From positions 41,359,001 to 41,423,000 of the forward strand of contig OX419758.1 in assembly GCA_948567375.1 (NCBI GenBank): a stretch of DNA of 64,000 bases, read 5' to 3'. Shown piece by piece: positions 1 through 10,183 of this stretch. The translations under genes and the position numbers were made by a program. The stretch's first letter is position 1. Every line of letters starts with the position of its first letter. The DNA is from Lunularia cruciata (Eukaryota; Streptophyta; Marchantiopsida; Lunulariales; Lunulariaceae). The notes beneath the pieces were generated by a model, which saw nothing but the letters and a program-made list of their open reading frames with translations, made no database searches and was not told the DNA's origin.

Positions 1-640
1 CACAAGTGAGAAATGAAGATGCAGGTGGGTGGACCAAACCTAGGCAAAACCTCATCGTTATAGAGAAAATAGTTGGTGCCAGTCGGAAGGCCTTAATGCA
101 CTATCGAGCTAGGATCCAAGAGCTTGCACCCTTGCCGGAGCAAGAACGAAGACATGCTCTAGTAGCCAAAGGAATGGACAAGTCCATTAAGAGAGAATGT
201 AAGTCGGAAGGCCTTAATGCACTACCGAGCTAGGATCCAAGAGCTTGCACCCTTGCCGGAGCAAGAACGAAGACATGCTCTAGTAGCCAAAGGAATGGAC
301 AAGTCCATTAAGAGAGAATGTAACGTAGGTTCACATTATCGCTCCATCAAGGAAGAATGTAAACCTCTAGTCCAATCTAACGATAGTGAGGCAAAAGATG
401 GGAAGTCATCTCGTGCCTGTGGGGATAGACTATCTCTCATCTGCCTTAATAACATTTGGAGAGAAAAGGAATAGACTCTCACCTCCTGTCACATAAATCT
501 CCAAGACCAGCCTATCAACAACCCCGACACAAGAGGAAAGTAGGGGTGCCAAAGAGCACAACTACCCAAAAATACTATAGGTGCAGTCTCTTCCATAGAT
601 ACAATGCAATTTACTATCTTTGGACTATGAACAACAACAG
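1..640 (-). pseudogene. LINE-like retroelement fragment, late pol region, cut by the window edge
   Basis: Read on the minus strand, this stretch is colinear with the part of the larger LINE-like copy at 14907-18215 that lies at 15680-16190. Shared coding traces include a segment reading roughly D-S-L-S, a later F-A-S-x-L-x-D-W-T-R-G-L block, then a C-S-C-S-G-K-G-A-S-S-W block. Many stops and frame breaks are present, so no protein is made. The 3' part of the element would continue off the left end of the window. Similarity fades around 600-650, which I take as a 5' truncation. It carries an internal 121-bp duplication (separate entry). Family assignment rests on the intact-order copy at 14907-18215. 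Confidence 0.6.
81..322. repeat. 121-bp direct tandem duplication (two units)
   Basis: Units 81-201 and 202-322 are almost identical; I see one substitution (tatcgagc against taccgagc). The homologous LINE copy near 15.8 kb has a single unit, so the duplication arose inside this copy and is recent compared with the decay of the element. A length of 121 is not a multiple of three, so it also shifts the old reading frame. Confidence 0.85.
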
Positions 641-1308
641 GGAGGTGTAAATGGTACTCCCATCCCGAAAGGGGTGGATCTGTTTATATCTGTAAGGCTT
701 TCTGGCGAATATAACGAGTGCTGAGTCCCTAGGGATCATATCAATTCTGCCGACAGAGAATCCGGAAGAAACAGTGAAGATGCTCTTGTTACCATTGCGG
801 ACCAAGGAGGAACGCATAGCAGCAGCTCGACACTACCTTCTGAGTACGAGGGAAGTCGACAAATCTTTGTTAGCTACCAATGAGAGGCATAGAACACCGT
901 GTCTTTTTTTACCGTTTCATCACTGGCAGAGATTCTGAACGATGAGCAATTCTTGCCGAGGTGTGATCCTGATACCTTAAGGAGCAAGAACGCTATCTAT
1001 GAAGAACAGGGTATAAATGCACCATGTTCACGACGCGGTGTTTCACCTGTGAATCCAGATTCACCGATGAAACAAGTACGACAAGCAACTTATTTAACAT
1101 ATTTTGTAATCGTACTTACAGGAACAATGATGTGTTTAAACTAAGTACGAGAACCACTAGATCACTGGACACTTTATGACCCTGAGGAGGTAAAATAGCT
1201 GGTGGTTTCAGGTCACGAGACGATGGTACAAGAACAATGGTTACTCTGACGAGCAGTTGTCACTGAGAGAAAAGTTGGTAGACTCACGGCCCAGTAAACC
1301 GGCGGAGA
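641..1308. other. No gene recognised
   Basis: The stretch holds only short open frames on both strands without a recognisable family, and no repeat that I could match elsewhere in the window. Confidence 0.5.
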
Positions 1309-1348
1309 CAACAGCCGACTGGAGAGGGTCCTCTCCAGTCGGCTGTTG
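1309..1348. repeat. 40-bp near-perfect palindrome
   Basis: The left arm CAACAGCCGACTGGAGAGG (1309-1327) is followed by GT and then its exact 19-base reverse complement (1330-1348). With a 2-base centre it would form a cruciform, or a hairpin if transcribed. No coding context is visible. Confidence 0.9.
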
Positions 1349-1443
1349 ACGGTACCAAAGGAAACGCGATTTCTGCACGTGGAAAGTCGCGAGTGAGGAA
1401 TCGGAGGAGGAGCATTGCTGGAGACCGTCGCAGCAAATTTTCA

Positions 1444-1505
1444 GCCGTCGAGTTTCAATCGGACGGGTCTGGAGCTCCAGACCGGTCCGATTGAAACTCG
1501 ACGGC
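1444..1505. repeat. 62-bp palindrome with one mismatch
   Basis: The sequence is symmetric about 1474/1475 (centre GGAGCTCC), with 31-bp arms starting GCCGTCGAGTTTC and ending in its complement. The only mismatch is G1465 against G1484. It lies about 100 bp from the palindrome at 1309-1348. Function unknown; a fold-back element or inverted-duplication scar is possible. Confidence 0.9.
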
Positions 1506-1917
1506 CGTAACTCGACCTGAGTAAAAAATTTAACTGTAGAAGATTAAAATCTCGGGAAGCTAAAAATCAGGCGGAAGGATATGAGTACGACCGGGGGATA
1601 AAATCTACACAGTGAATATTCTCTCTGAAAATGAGTGGTGATCCGCGCCGGTAGACGGACAGAAGGTGGACGACGGAAGAGCTGGGCAGAGAGCAGTCGG
1701 AACCCTGCCGGGAGAATCAAAGTACACACATGTTTAAGGTAGTGGTCACCTTAAGGGGAACTTTCACTTGATTGGACCCTTAGTGGCGGTTTAGAGAGTC
1801 GTTAGGCAGCAGCAGACGTTTTCATGTCAGAAGCACGTCTAAAGCAAGCACTTCTTATTCCCATGGAAGGGGTTCAGGACCATATCTTAATCTATAGTTC
1901 AACGTCGTATATGAAAT

Positions 1918-1940
1918 AAAGGGGATATGAAATCCCCTTT
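1918..1940. repeat. Short hairpin, 9-bp stem
   Basis: AAAGGGGAT (1918-1926) pairs with ATCCCCTTT (1932-1940) across a 5-base loop. It is one of several inverted repeats between 1.3 and 5.1 kb. Confidence 0.7.
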
Positions 1941-2160
1941 AAGTGGTGTCACTATTAGATTTATGACTGAACTTGAACACAGCGGATGATCTAGATGCTG
2001 AAACTACGACAAATATCATATTTGCTCAAAAGGTTGCTCAACCTTTCTACAAAGAACACATCCAGCAAGGAACTTTTGAAAAGGGCTAGAGCCCTAGCGA
2101 AATCTACGGTTGTGACTACCTAGAATGTATCAAGATGAAATCCAATCTGTCACAAGCCTC

Positions 2161-2197
2161 ACACATTGCCAAACTGCCATGTAGTTTGGCAATGTGT
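2161..2197. repeat. Hairpin, 15-bp perfect stem, 7-base loop
   Basis: ACACATTGCCAAACT (2161-2175) and its exact complement (2183-2197) flank the loop GCCATGT. There is no open frame of note here. Confidence 0.85.
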
Positions 2198-2575
2198 ACT
2201 CAAGTAAGACACGAGGTGCAAAGGAGCAGATTCCTATCAACATATTAAGATGTCGTTATGGCAGTATTGATATCACGCGTTCGATTGAAGGACTTGTTTC
2301 TTCTTCATCAAGGAAGGGGGATCGTGTCATGAAGGATTCTCGTCATTCTCTTCCGTTCGTCGTTCTTTTGTATCTGAATTTGCTGGCTTTTAATGGATCA
2401 CTTAGGAAAGATCGTTATCTAGGAACCGAAAAAGGACAGTAAATGCTTGTGGAGTGTTTTGACTCCCAGAGTTAAGAATTGGAAATCTCTCCATGTAGAG
2501 CCTTATCTTAGCCACAACTCAGCAGCGTTGGACACAGAGGGAAGTGCTTGGCACAGGGGCTTGTCTGAAGGAGAT

Positions 2576-2670
2576 AAAAGCGACCGTGTAGGAAAAATGA
2601 AGGATGGGAAGACCCCATCAAGCCGTACAAGGGAGAGACAAAAAAGGTAACATGGGGCTAAGCCCCATGT
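2576..2670 (-). mobile_element. LINE-like element, 3' tail copy
   Basis: In element sense (minus strand) it begins at the hairpin ATGGGGCTTAGCCCCAT, continues through GTCTCTCCCTTGTACGG and CTTCCCATCCTTC, and ends at the ACGGTCGCTTTTA terminus. The same block occurs at 13433, 14907, 19946 and 36733 and, shorter, at five more sites. This copy starts right at the hairpin, with no homology upstream, so it is 5'-truncated there. Non-coding. Confidence 0.8.
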
Positions 2671-3708
2671 TTGAAGGTCGGAGATGATTATGGCGTCGAC
2701 TTTTGAGTTCAGAAATGCTAGTATTGTATGACTATGATCATGAATTGAATCGACTTGAGGTACTCATATCACGATCTTCGAAGGAATAGGTTGAATGGAA
2801 CTATCAAGTGTGTGAGTCAACATTTGGAAAGCAAGTTGTTGGCAATCAAGTATCTTCTGAAATTGGACATCCCAAAGAAGGCAATGGCAGCCGAGTGGCT
2901 GATCGTATCCCTCCCAGTAAATTGTCTCGGGATTGTTGCCTCGGATCGCATGAGGAGGGTGGGTAGAAAGCACAGGCAAGACTGGGTTAGCCAGACGGCG
3001 AGATACCGTGGCGGTGCTGTTTCATCAACGCGATTGCCCTATCACATCGTCTCTCAACATGATTTTGGTGCCAGGTATGAAGCTTTAAATTAACTTATCT
3101 CCTGCGATTGACATGCGACAGGCATTGATGTGCAAATTAGGGTCTTGTATTCATATCTTCTTGGTATCTTCTGACCGTGAGCAGAGCTCATTGACTCTGA
3201 GACGAGGTAATCACTGAATTCCGAAGCTCCTAAGTTTCTCCGGCCTAAGTAGTTAATCAATTCGGTCCCACATAACCACGACAACTTCCACACGGATTCG
3301 TACATCCCTTGTTAAAGCTATTTTTGCTTTCTACAATTCAAAGCGGCCGAGGAAGTTGTTCAGTGCGAAGTAAGTGGGGATACAGAGAGGAACAAAAGTT
3401 TTAACGAGTGCTCTTCGTGGTACATCAGTATTGATCGCAACGATGCGGCTTCGACTGGACCTCTTGCACGGCCTCTTCCTCACGTGAGTCTCCCGCCGTA
3501 GCCTTTCATCCTCATCTAGAGCGGAACGAATTATAGAGAGGAAGTCTCTTTTAACTATCAGATTTGTTTCACATGCGATACTGTTTCTGGCGCAATTTTG
3601 TTGTTCTCGTCGAGCAGTTTAGCTCCAGGAAGACAAACGATCTAGGGAAACATGGATTTTAGTGTTCCGACGTGACGTCCTTTCAGTAACTTATCGTTTA
3701 TTTTGTAG
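2671..3708. other. No recognised gene; one unassigned open frame
   Basis: A 112-codon plus-strand frame at 2755-3093 is basic and begins M-R-Y-S-Y-H-D-L-R-R, but I recognise no family, splice context or promoter. A frame of this length is expected by chance in a window this size. Confidence 0.4.
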
Positions 3709-3789
3709 AGGTCTCTGGAAGAAGCTGTAAAAACACAAATGGGTGCTCTTGCACAGAACGATGAGCCTCGTCCTGACCATGGTCTGGAG
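3709..3789 (+). pseudogene. Isolated exon-like segment (27 codons)
   Basis: An open stretch of exactly 27 codons lies between a good acceptor (TTATTTTGTAG) and a donor (GAG|GTAACA). It reads S-L-E-E-A-V-K-T-Q-M-G-A-L near its start and ends N-D-E-P-R-P-D-H-G-L-E, which looks like real protein rather than random frame. A second possible exon begins after the TTGCAG acceptor at 4242, but in the phase left by the first exon it meets a stop after 12 codons. I cannot name the protein. It may be a decayed gene, an exon of a gene I failed to assemble, or chance. Confidence 0.3.
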
Positions 3790-5096
3790 GTAACATGCCT
3801 TGCTTTAACGTCCCTTGTTCAGTGTGTTCAAGTCGAGCCGTTGTCATTAGTAGGTCACAGCGTTGTTGGAGAGTAGGTGACTTTTTAAAGTCGCGGGAGA
3901 TTGCGGAAACTTGAGTATGAACGATTATCTAGTCGGCATTCGTGTGTGGTTATCTTAACTTTTACAAGCAACTGAGTGCTTGTTCTGGAAGTATCAGGTA
4001 ATGTACCACTTCGCTAATACCGAAGGAGGAAACTTCAGCGGGGACTCTCTTTCCAAGTACTTCGGATACGCTACAGATTTGTACCACTTTGGTCACTTCG
4101 CTTTGAAGTTCAAAACCATGTGAGTCATTCTTGTCGAGGTCTTCTCTAATTGGCCATATGGAAGACTCAGGAAGAATTAGAAGGGCATTTCTAAGCATTT
4201 TCCATCGAATCCATGATCTGGGCTTGGGACTCATGTTGCAGGTGCCCACAGTTGATCAATCATTCCGGCTATTCTATTGAGCGTATTCAAGGAGCTGAAA
4301 GTGCGAGCGAGGGTTCTGTTTACGTGAAGGTGAATGATCAACTTAATGAACAAAGTTGTTGGATATTTTTAATGTCCAAAGTAGCTCGTGGTCAGCAAAA
4401 GCCATGCTGGCTAACCAGCAGGTTGCAGAAGCATCCGTAATGAGCAGGTGAATTCAAACAAGGTTTGACACAGCGCTTCAGTACTGTTCAATTCTCGCAC
4501 ATCTATCGTAGGCCGCTCTGTTTGGTTGTGTTAATACCCTTCCGTGTGTCTACACTCGGGTTTGAGGACTGTGAAAGAATGTGACTGATGTTTCAGTGTG
4601 GGCATCCAAACCCATCTATCTTAGCAACAGAAGAACTTCAAAAGTTGTAGACACAGGTTTATATTGCATGAGAAAAAAATTTGAGAAGACCAACCTATGA
4701 GTCCATCTATAGCCGACTATAGTGACTATAGCTGTCACAGGTTGGCTGCTTGGCGGAGCCGACCTCAGTCATCCCTTACAATATATACCAATCTCGCTTT
4801 AAGCTTTGAGTGCTCGTGCATAAAGCTGCAAGCTAGAGCCACAGAGAGAGTGAGTTATAACCATTGATACTGTACACTCCATAACCAACGGCTACCTTAC
4901 AAACGTGATCTTTGCAAAACTCGGAGGTCGTGGAGAAGATGGACAACGAATTCACACTCTGCCATCGATAATTACTCATAAGCTGGATATTTAATGTGAC
5001 ACCTTTCCTTACAAACGACAATGCCACCTCTGTTCAGGGAGCATAGTAGTCATCAGTCACTGCACTTGTATGCGATATCCCACATATTGCAACAAA
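3790..5096. other. No gene recognised
   Basis: Apart from the possible continuation of the exon-like segment (open frame 4213-4440, +), I see only short open frames of no known family. Confidence 0.4.
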
Positions 5097-5128
5097 TTGT
5101 TCCGGTGGGCACGTGCCCACCGGAACAA
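5097..5128. repeat. Perfect 32-bp palindrome
   Basis: TTGTTCCGGTGGGCAC followed directly by its reverse complement, with no loop, centred on CACGTG (a G-box core) at 5110-5115. It would extrude as a cruciform. Confidence 0.9.
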
Positions 5129-8100
5129 GTTATTTAAGGGGACATCTTCACGAATATTCTTGAGCGGGATGGACAGGGAGTGGTTAGAAAATTCGACGAA
5201 TTCTTCGTATCGGTGCACAAGCTCTCATACCCAGAGTTCAAGGTTGAGCGAAAAGACTCAACGGGTCCAGGCCCGGAAAGGACGTCCATAGGACGTCCCT
5301 CGAACCAACGCCAGGGTTCAAATGGAATCTTACTCGTTCTCAACATAACGATTAACAAGATGTAGAGAAATGCTTTCCGCAAGGATTAATTTAATTGTGG
5401 GAGATTAACAAGCTCTACATGGCAAGACTTCAGAATAATGATTTAACACTAAGAGCTTCATGCCAGTTTATAATCTGCCTATTCGCCATGTCTTGAACAC
5501 CTGTGCAATCAGTTTCAGCAGCTTCCCTGGAGAGATCTTCTCAAAATGAACCAAGGACGTCGGTATGTTTTCGACAAATATTACTAAACAATCTGACTCT
5601 GGAAGGGTAGGTTGACATCCATGAATGCCGGCATGCATGGAAGCTTCATTATAGGACTAGAGCGTTACCTCCTCAGGAACCCATATACATTGCAAGCATT
5701 TTTTAGGTGAAATTAAAACAGGAAACACAACTTTTCTCAAACAGATAAGCAGGAGAAGCAAGACAAAGTTTTCTCCAAGTTTAGTGCAAATATCCATGGG
5801 GAAGGATATCTGTCCACATACAGATCGTCAGATGTTGGTCGGAACTCGGTGCGATTGTAACAGAGCATTATTAGACAAAGTCTAAGTGGCTGCGTGACAA
5901 ACCTTACCCTCTTTCGGTTTGAATGGCCTAACGAACGTCTAGATAATGATCACCTTCAGGACGTGGAGAAGAGCCAGTAATAACACAGGAACCTGTACTG
6001 GAGAGCTCAATTTCTGCCAGATCGTCTGAAGTTCTCTTGCATTACACTATTACGAGGAATTCAACCACCTGGAATATTAACATGACATGAGACATCATTC
6101 TAGTAATATCAACACGTGAGTCAACATCGATGGTCATGGCAGCAACTCAATCTTCAGTTGACTCTGAGCTTTGCTGGGACCTCATTCCCGATGCATTCCC
6201 TGGCCACTACACAAATACCGACATTCACTCAGTTTAACAACTGAACAAAGTGCAATCGTTGGGGGAAGTTTATATATCAGAAGATCGTTAACCACTAATA
6301 ATCCGCTGAATCTGCAGCAATTGTCCTGATTGTTGTCGGATGTTATGTTCAGGAGCAGTGTCACAACTGACGCTGTCAGACACGGTAATTGCATCCTATA
6401 TCTTTCAGTCGCATGACAGTCCTCGATTAGAAGCCTTGTGAAGAGAACATGCACGGTATTTCTGTCTGCTATTCCAGCAGTGTAGACCCCATTTCTCAAA
6501 TTTCAATTAGTCTAGTTTAGGGTTCTACTCTGCTGGGAATAGCAGACTTACCACACCATATAAGCGAAACTGGCGTATAAGTGAGTATGAGCGTATAGAT
6601 ACTTCTTCCATTTACTACACCAGACCCATCCAAACTTTGGCAGTAGTAAGTCTGGCACTTTCGGATTTAAAGGTCTTGCTGTTTGTGATGTCTGTAGACA
6701 TACACAGCCATTTCGGCCAGTGTAGACTACCCTCACTTGTTCGACAAATGTTTTTAAATCCCGACACCAAGACTTGCTTTCAGGTGTCTCTAAACTTTGT
6801 TGAAATGATGCCATTTGGGGCATTACCTAATCGTTCTGGGGTGCTACTTCAGAGATCTTAATACCAGATGCATTGTAAACGGCTGTCCAGCAACATAATA
6901 GCAACCGACAGAAGGACCCATCCGGATCTACGGCTTGAGCGGGCATTTTCGAGAAAAAGATAACCCAACCGGTACAACATAACAAATTGATAGGCTGTCT
7001 ATTCCTGTCTCCATGCATCACGTCATTGACAGACCGCCTGAAATAACTTTTGGAGACAATGCACGAGATCTGTAATAGAGGCTCCCATTGCTGTACCTGC
7101 AGCGAGAGACCTGTCTATGTCAAATCGACAACAAAAGTGTCAGGGTACGGTGTCTAATATTCAGCAGATTTACAGTCGATCGATAGTAACGATTGTCTGC
7201 ATAAAATACGGCTCATACGGAAGGTGCGGTGGAACTGTACTGTGTATTTTCTTGGTCCCTTAGAATTGCAAGGCAAAAAGCGATGCTCTTGTTGTTGTAA
7301 CAACGTACGTTGGATTGCAAGATGTGACAACCAAAGTAGAGTGTACGAAACCCTGTGCCTGGATACTGATTTCCAATTCGACCTTTCTGTTGTAAAGATT
7401 GTCCCCACATCCTCCAAGCCAGATGGCCAGGATAGCTATGGTGCACTTGTCTAGACCCGACTCAGAAACACTGACGATTTCAGTCTTTCATTCCAATGAG
7501 AGAAAACGAAGTCAATCTCATCGGTGACATGTGCAGAAACGTTCGGGCAAAAGCCTGGATAGATCTGAGATCCCGTTACAAACAGGGTTCAAAAAATCTA
7601 AAGTTCGTCTCGGGATCAAGCAGAAGTCGCAATTTGACGAATGACCATTCTCAGCAACAATTGTCCCTCGGACAGGTAAGTCACGTGACGGACTTGTCCC
7701 ATCAGATCGTAGAATTTGCACGAACGCTCACCACTACCCGTCCTAATAGACGATACACGAGGTTGGAAAAGTGGATATGGAAGTTCGGAACTGACTTGTA
7801 GGGAAAAGATAAGCATAGGAGAATTCTGCCATCGTATACCGCGGGAACTTATGGACCGAGAAAAAGCTTGCCCCGATCTGTACAGTAAAACACAGTACTG
7901 TACATGGAAAAGTGCGAGCACGCAAGAAAGATGAGAATGGATAGGTAGCCTGACACAACCAAACAGAAAGAGACGAAAGTTAAGTGGATCAGCTCCATCA
8001 TCCATCAGCACTGCGACGCGATCCACACGGTTGACAGACCTTGTTGTGGGACTTGCAATTGCATGGAAAACTTTCATCGTGGCCGAGTCATGACAGCCAC

Positions 8101-10070
8101 ACCTGGCGCATTCGACCCCTCCATCGATGACTCTCACTAAAGCTCCCTTCCCTCATCCTGCACGCCCCCACAGCCTGAGGCCTCTCTCTCTGTGGCCCCT
8201 CCGGCAATGGCAATCTATCTACACAATCCAGTAGGAATTACGTGGTACAGTACTCTACTGTGCAGAGGGACCCCCCAGTTGATACTGTACTGTGAGATGT
8301 CCGATGTTCAGTGAGATACTGGGGCAGTCCCACAGAGCCACACAATATTATTAGCACAGCCTTTTCTGCCGGGACAAAGCTTCATGTGTCCATCATTTCC
8401 AATCCTCACTAGACAGTAACTCTTGCATTTGTCTTTTCATGAAGAACACGCGTAGAGAAACGTTCCATCAGAATTCACCTGATTGGGAAACTGTCAACTT
8501 GGCACGATGGAAGAAAGTAATTCTGAGATGGGTGATAATGCAGAAGCTCCTTTGGGCTCATGGAACAAAGCAGAGGATGGGAACTGGGTTAAAACATAAG
8601 GAGCACTCTTGTATATAATGGACGGGGTATCTTATCAGTGCGTCTAGAATCATGTTCTCTTTGAATAATTCAATGGAACTCCTACTATTCTACCATGAAC
8701 GGTTTCTCTATTCTACAATGAACCTCCTCTCTCTTTCTCTACTGAAAAGACAAAGCTGGGTTGTCAACTGCCGCAAATTTCACTCAAGTTCCACTGATGT
8801 TGTACCTCACTTTGACAAATAGTTGCTGAAATGTATAAATTTGAGCTAGAATTTTCTATTCTTCAGATTCTTTCTGTTCAACTTAATTGATAACTAAATA
8901 CAGTAAGTGGTGAACATCTATGATAAATCGCAAGAGATCTTAGGTTCTTGGCACCCGCACTTGCGATTATGCACTTCCTATGATCACGGGTTGAGTTTGG
9001 AATTACTATAAAGCACTACAGCGTCTTTAATCAAGACAGTTCTCAATTTGACATAGCCATTGTCTCCACATTCACGCTTCCTTCTTAACTTATAAAAGAC
9101 AAAAGTTGAGGAAAGTGGATATGTGCATATTTAGAGATAAGAAAGAATACTGATGTCTAGCCTTAGAGTACCATAATAAGAATATACACAGCTGCATCTC
9201 AGCTTATTAGGCGGACGTGACTTTTGTTCTTGGACTAGAGGATGGAGGGACACAACTTTGTGTAAATGTGCACATTTACTTCCACTCTAGATGTATACGT
9301 AGAGTCCCTTCAGCTGCTAGAAACACTTTCAATTAAAAATGGCGCGCTCTTAGTGAATTTTATCTTTCACTGAGAACCTTGCACTCAGCCAAATTTCACT
9401 GCATGAGGTTAAATCACCTTTATTTACAATGGGAAAGCGATCACTTCATTAGCCAAAAGCTGTAGCAATTGCTTCACCGGCGTGGATGGCTCTTTCATAA
9501 ATAGGAAGGGAAAGACGAGCAGAATTTCTCTACATTTTCTCCGGAGGCATAAATTAGCGGAAGTTCACGTCTGGTAATATATATTACATCTTCTGAAATC
9601 GTTGACGTGTTTCTACAGCTCTCTGTTACTATGGCAGCATGTTGTAGATGTACAGATGGAAGCGATGTCACGTATCTACAGCAAAGGTCTTTCGTGTTAC
9701 CATTTGTAAAACTCAAATCCCGAGCATAACCTCCAAACATCTGAGGTGTTCTTTCTCAGATGAGAGAAAGTTGAGCAAAAGTGGATATATTAAGAACAAT
9801 CTTGATGGTTAACAAAGAATTACTCGAGAATAAAGGCCACATTGATTCTGACAACCGTCAGTTCATTTCCATCATCCCTTTCGTAATGGAGTGAGATCGC
9901 TTGAACGCAGGCTTCCAGCTAGAGAGATGAATCGCATGGCCCGCTGCACATGGAGTAGTTAAGACTTGGGGAATAAAGTCGTTAGCGACACCCACTCGAA
10001 TGATTTCATGCCAGAATTTGTAAATGAATGTGGAGGTGAGAGATGAACTTCCTGCTTTCCGCGAGGTGAC
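5129..10070. other. No recognised gene
   Basis: About 5 kb of mixed-composition DNA. The longest open frame is 173 codons on the minus strand (7616-8137). It begins M-R-V-I-D-G-G-V-E-C-A-R-C-G-C-H, but has no family resemblance I can see and is near the length expected by chance. Small inverted motifs built on TACTGTAC occur at 7880-7905 and around 8250-8300. Confidence 0.45.
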
Positions 10071-10183
10071 TATATAAAGTACTCCCGATCTTCATGCTCA
10101 CACCGCAGCAGACGCAACAAAGAAATAAGATGGAAACCTCCTTCGCTGACCCAGAAACAAAGAACTTTGTTCTGTTCTCTTAA
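10071..10183 (+). promoter_or_regulatory. Core-promoter-like sequence with a 17-codon frame
   Basis: TATATAAAG at 10071 is followed, about 30 bp on, by a C-rich CTCACACCGCAGC stretch. An ATG in good context (AATAAGATGGAA, 10130) then opens a frame METSFADPETKNFVLFS that ends at 10183. The spacing is that of a plant TATA promoter and short leader. No downstream exon could be identified, so it may be a relic or chance. Confidence 0.25.

Noticed and set aside
7616-8137. 173-codon minus-strand frame starting near a C-A-R-C-G-C-H motif
   Set aside because: The length is near what chance gives in 64 kb, there is no family resemblance, and the two Cys do not form a complete zinc-binding set.
7880-8310. 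Several TACTGTAC-type inverted motifs
   Set aside because: Stems of eight bases or fewer, irregularly spaced; not distinguishable from chance.
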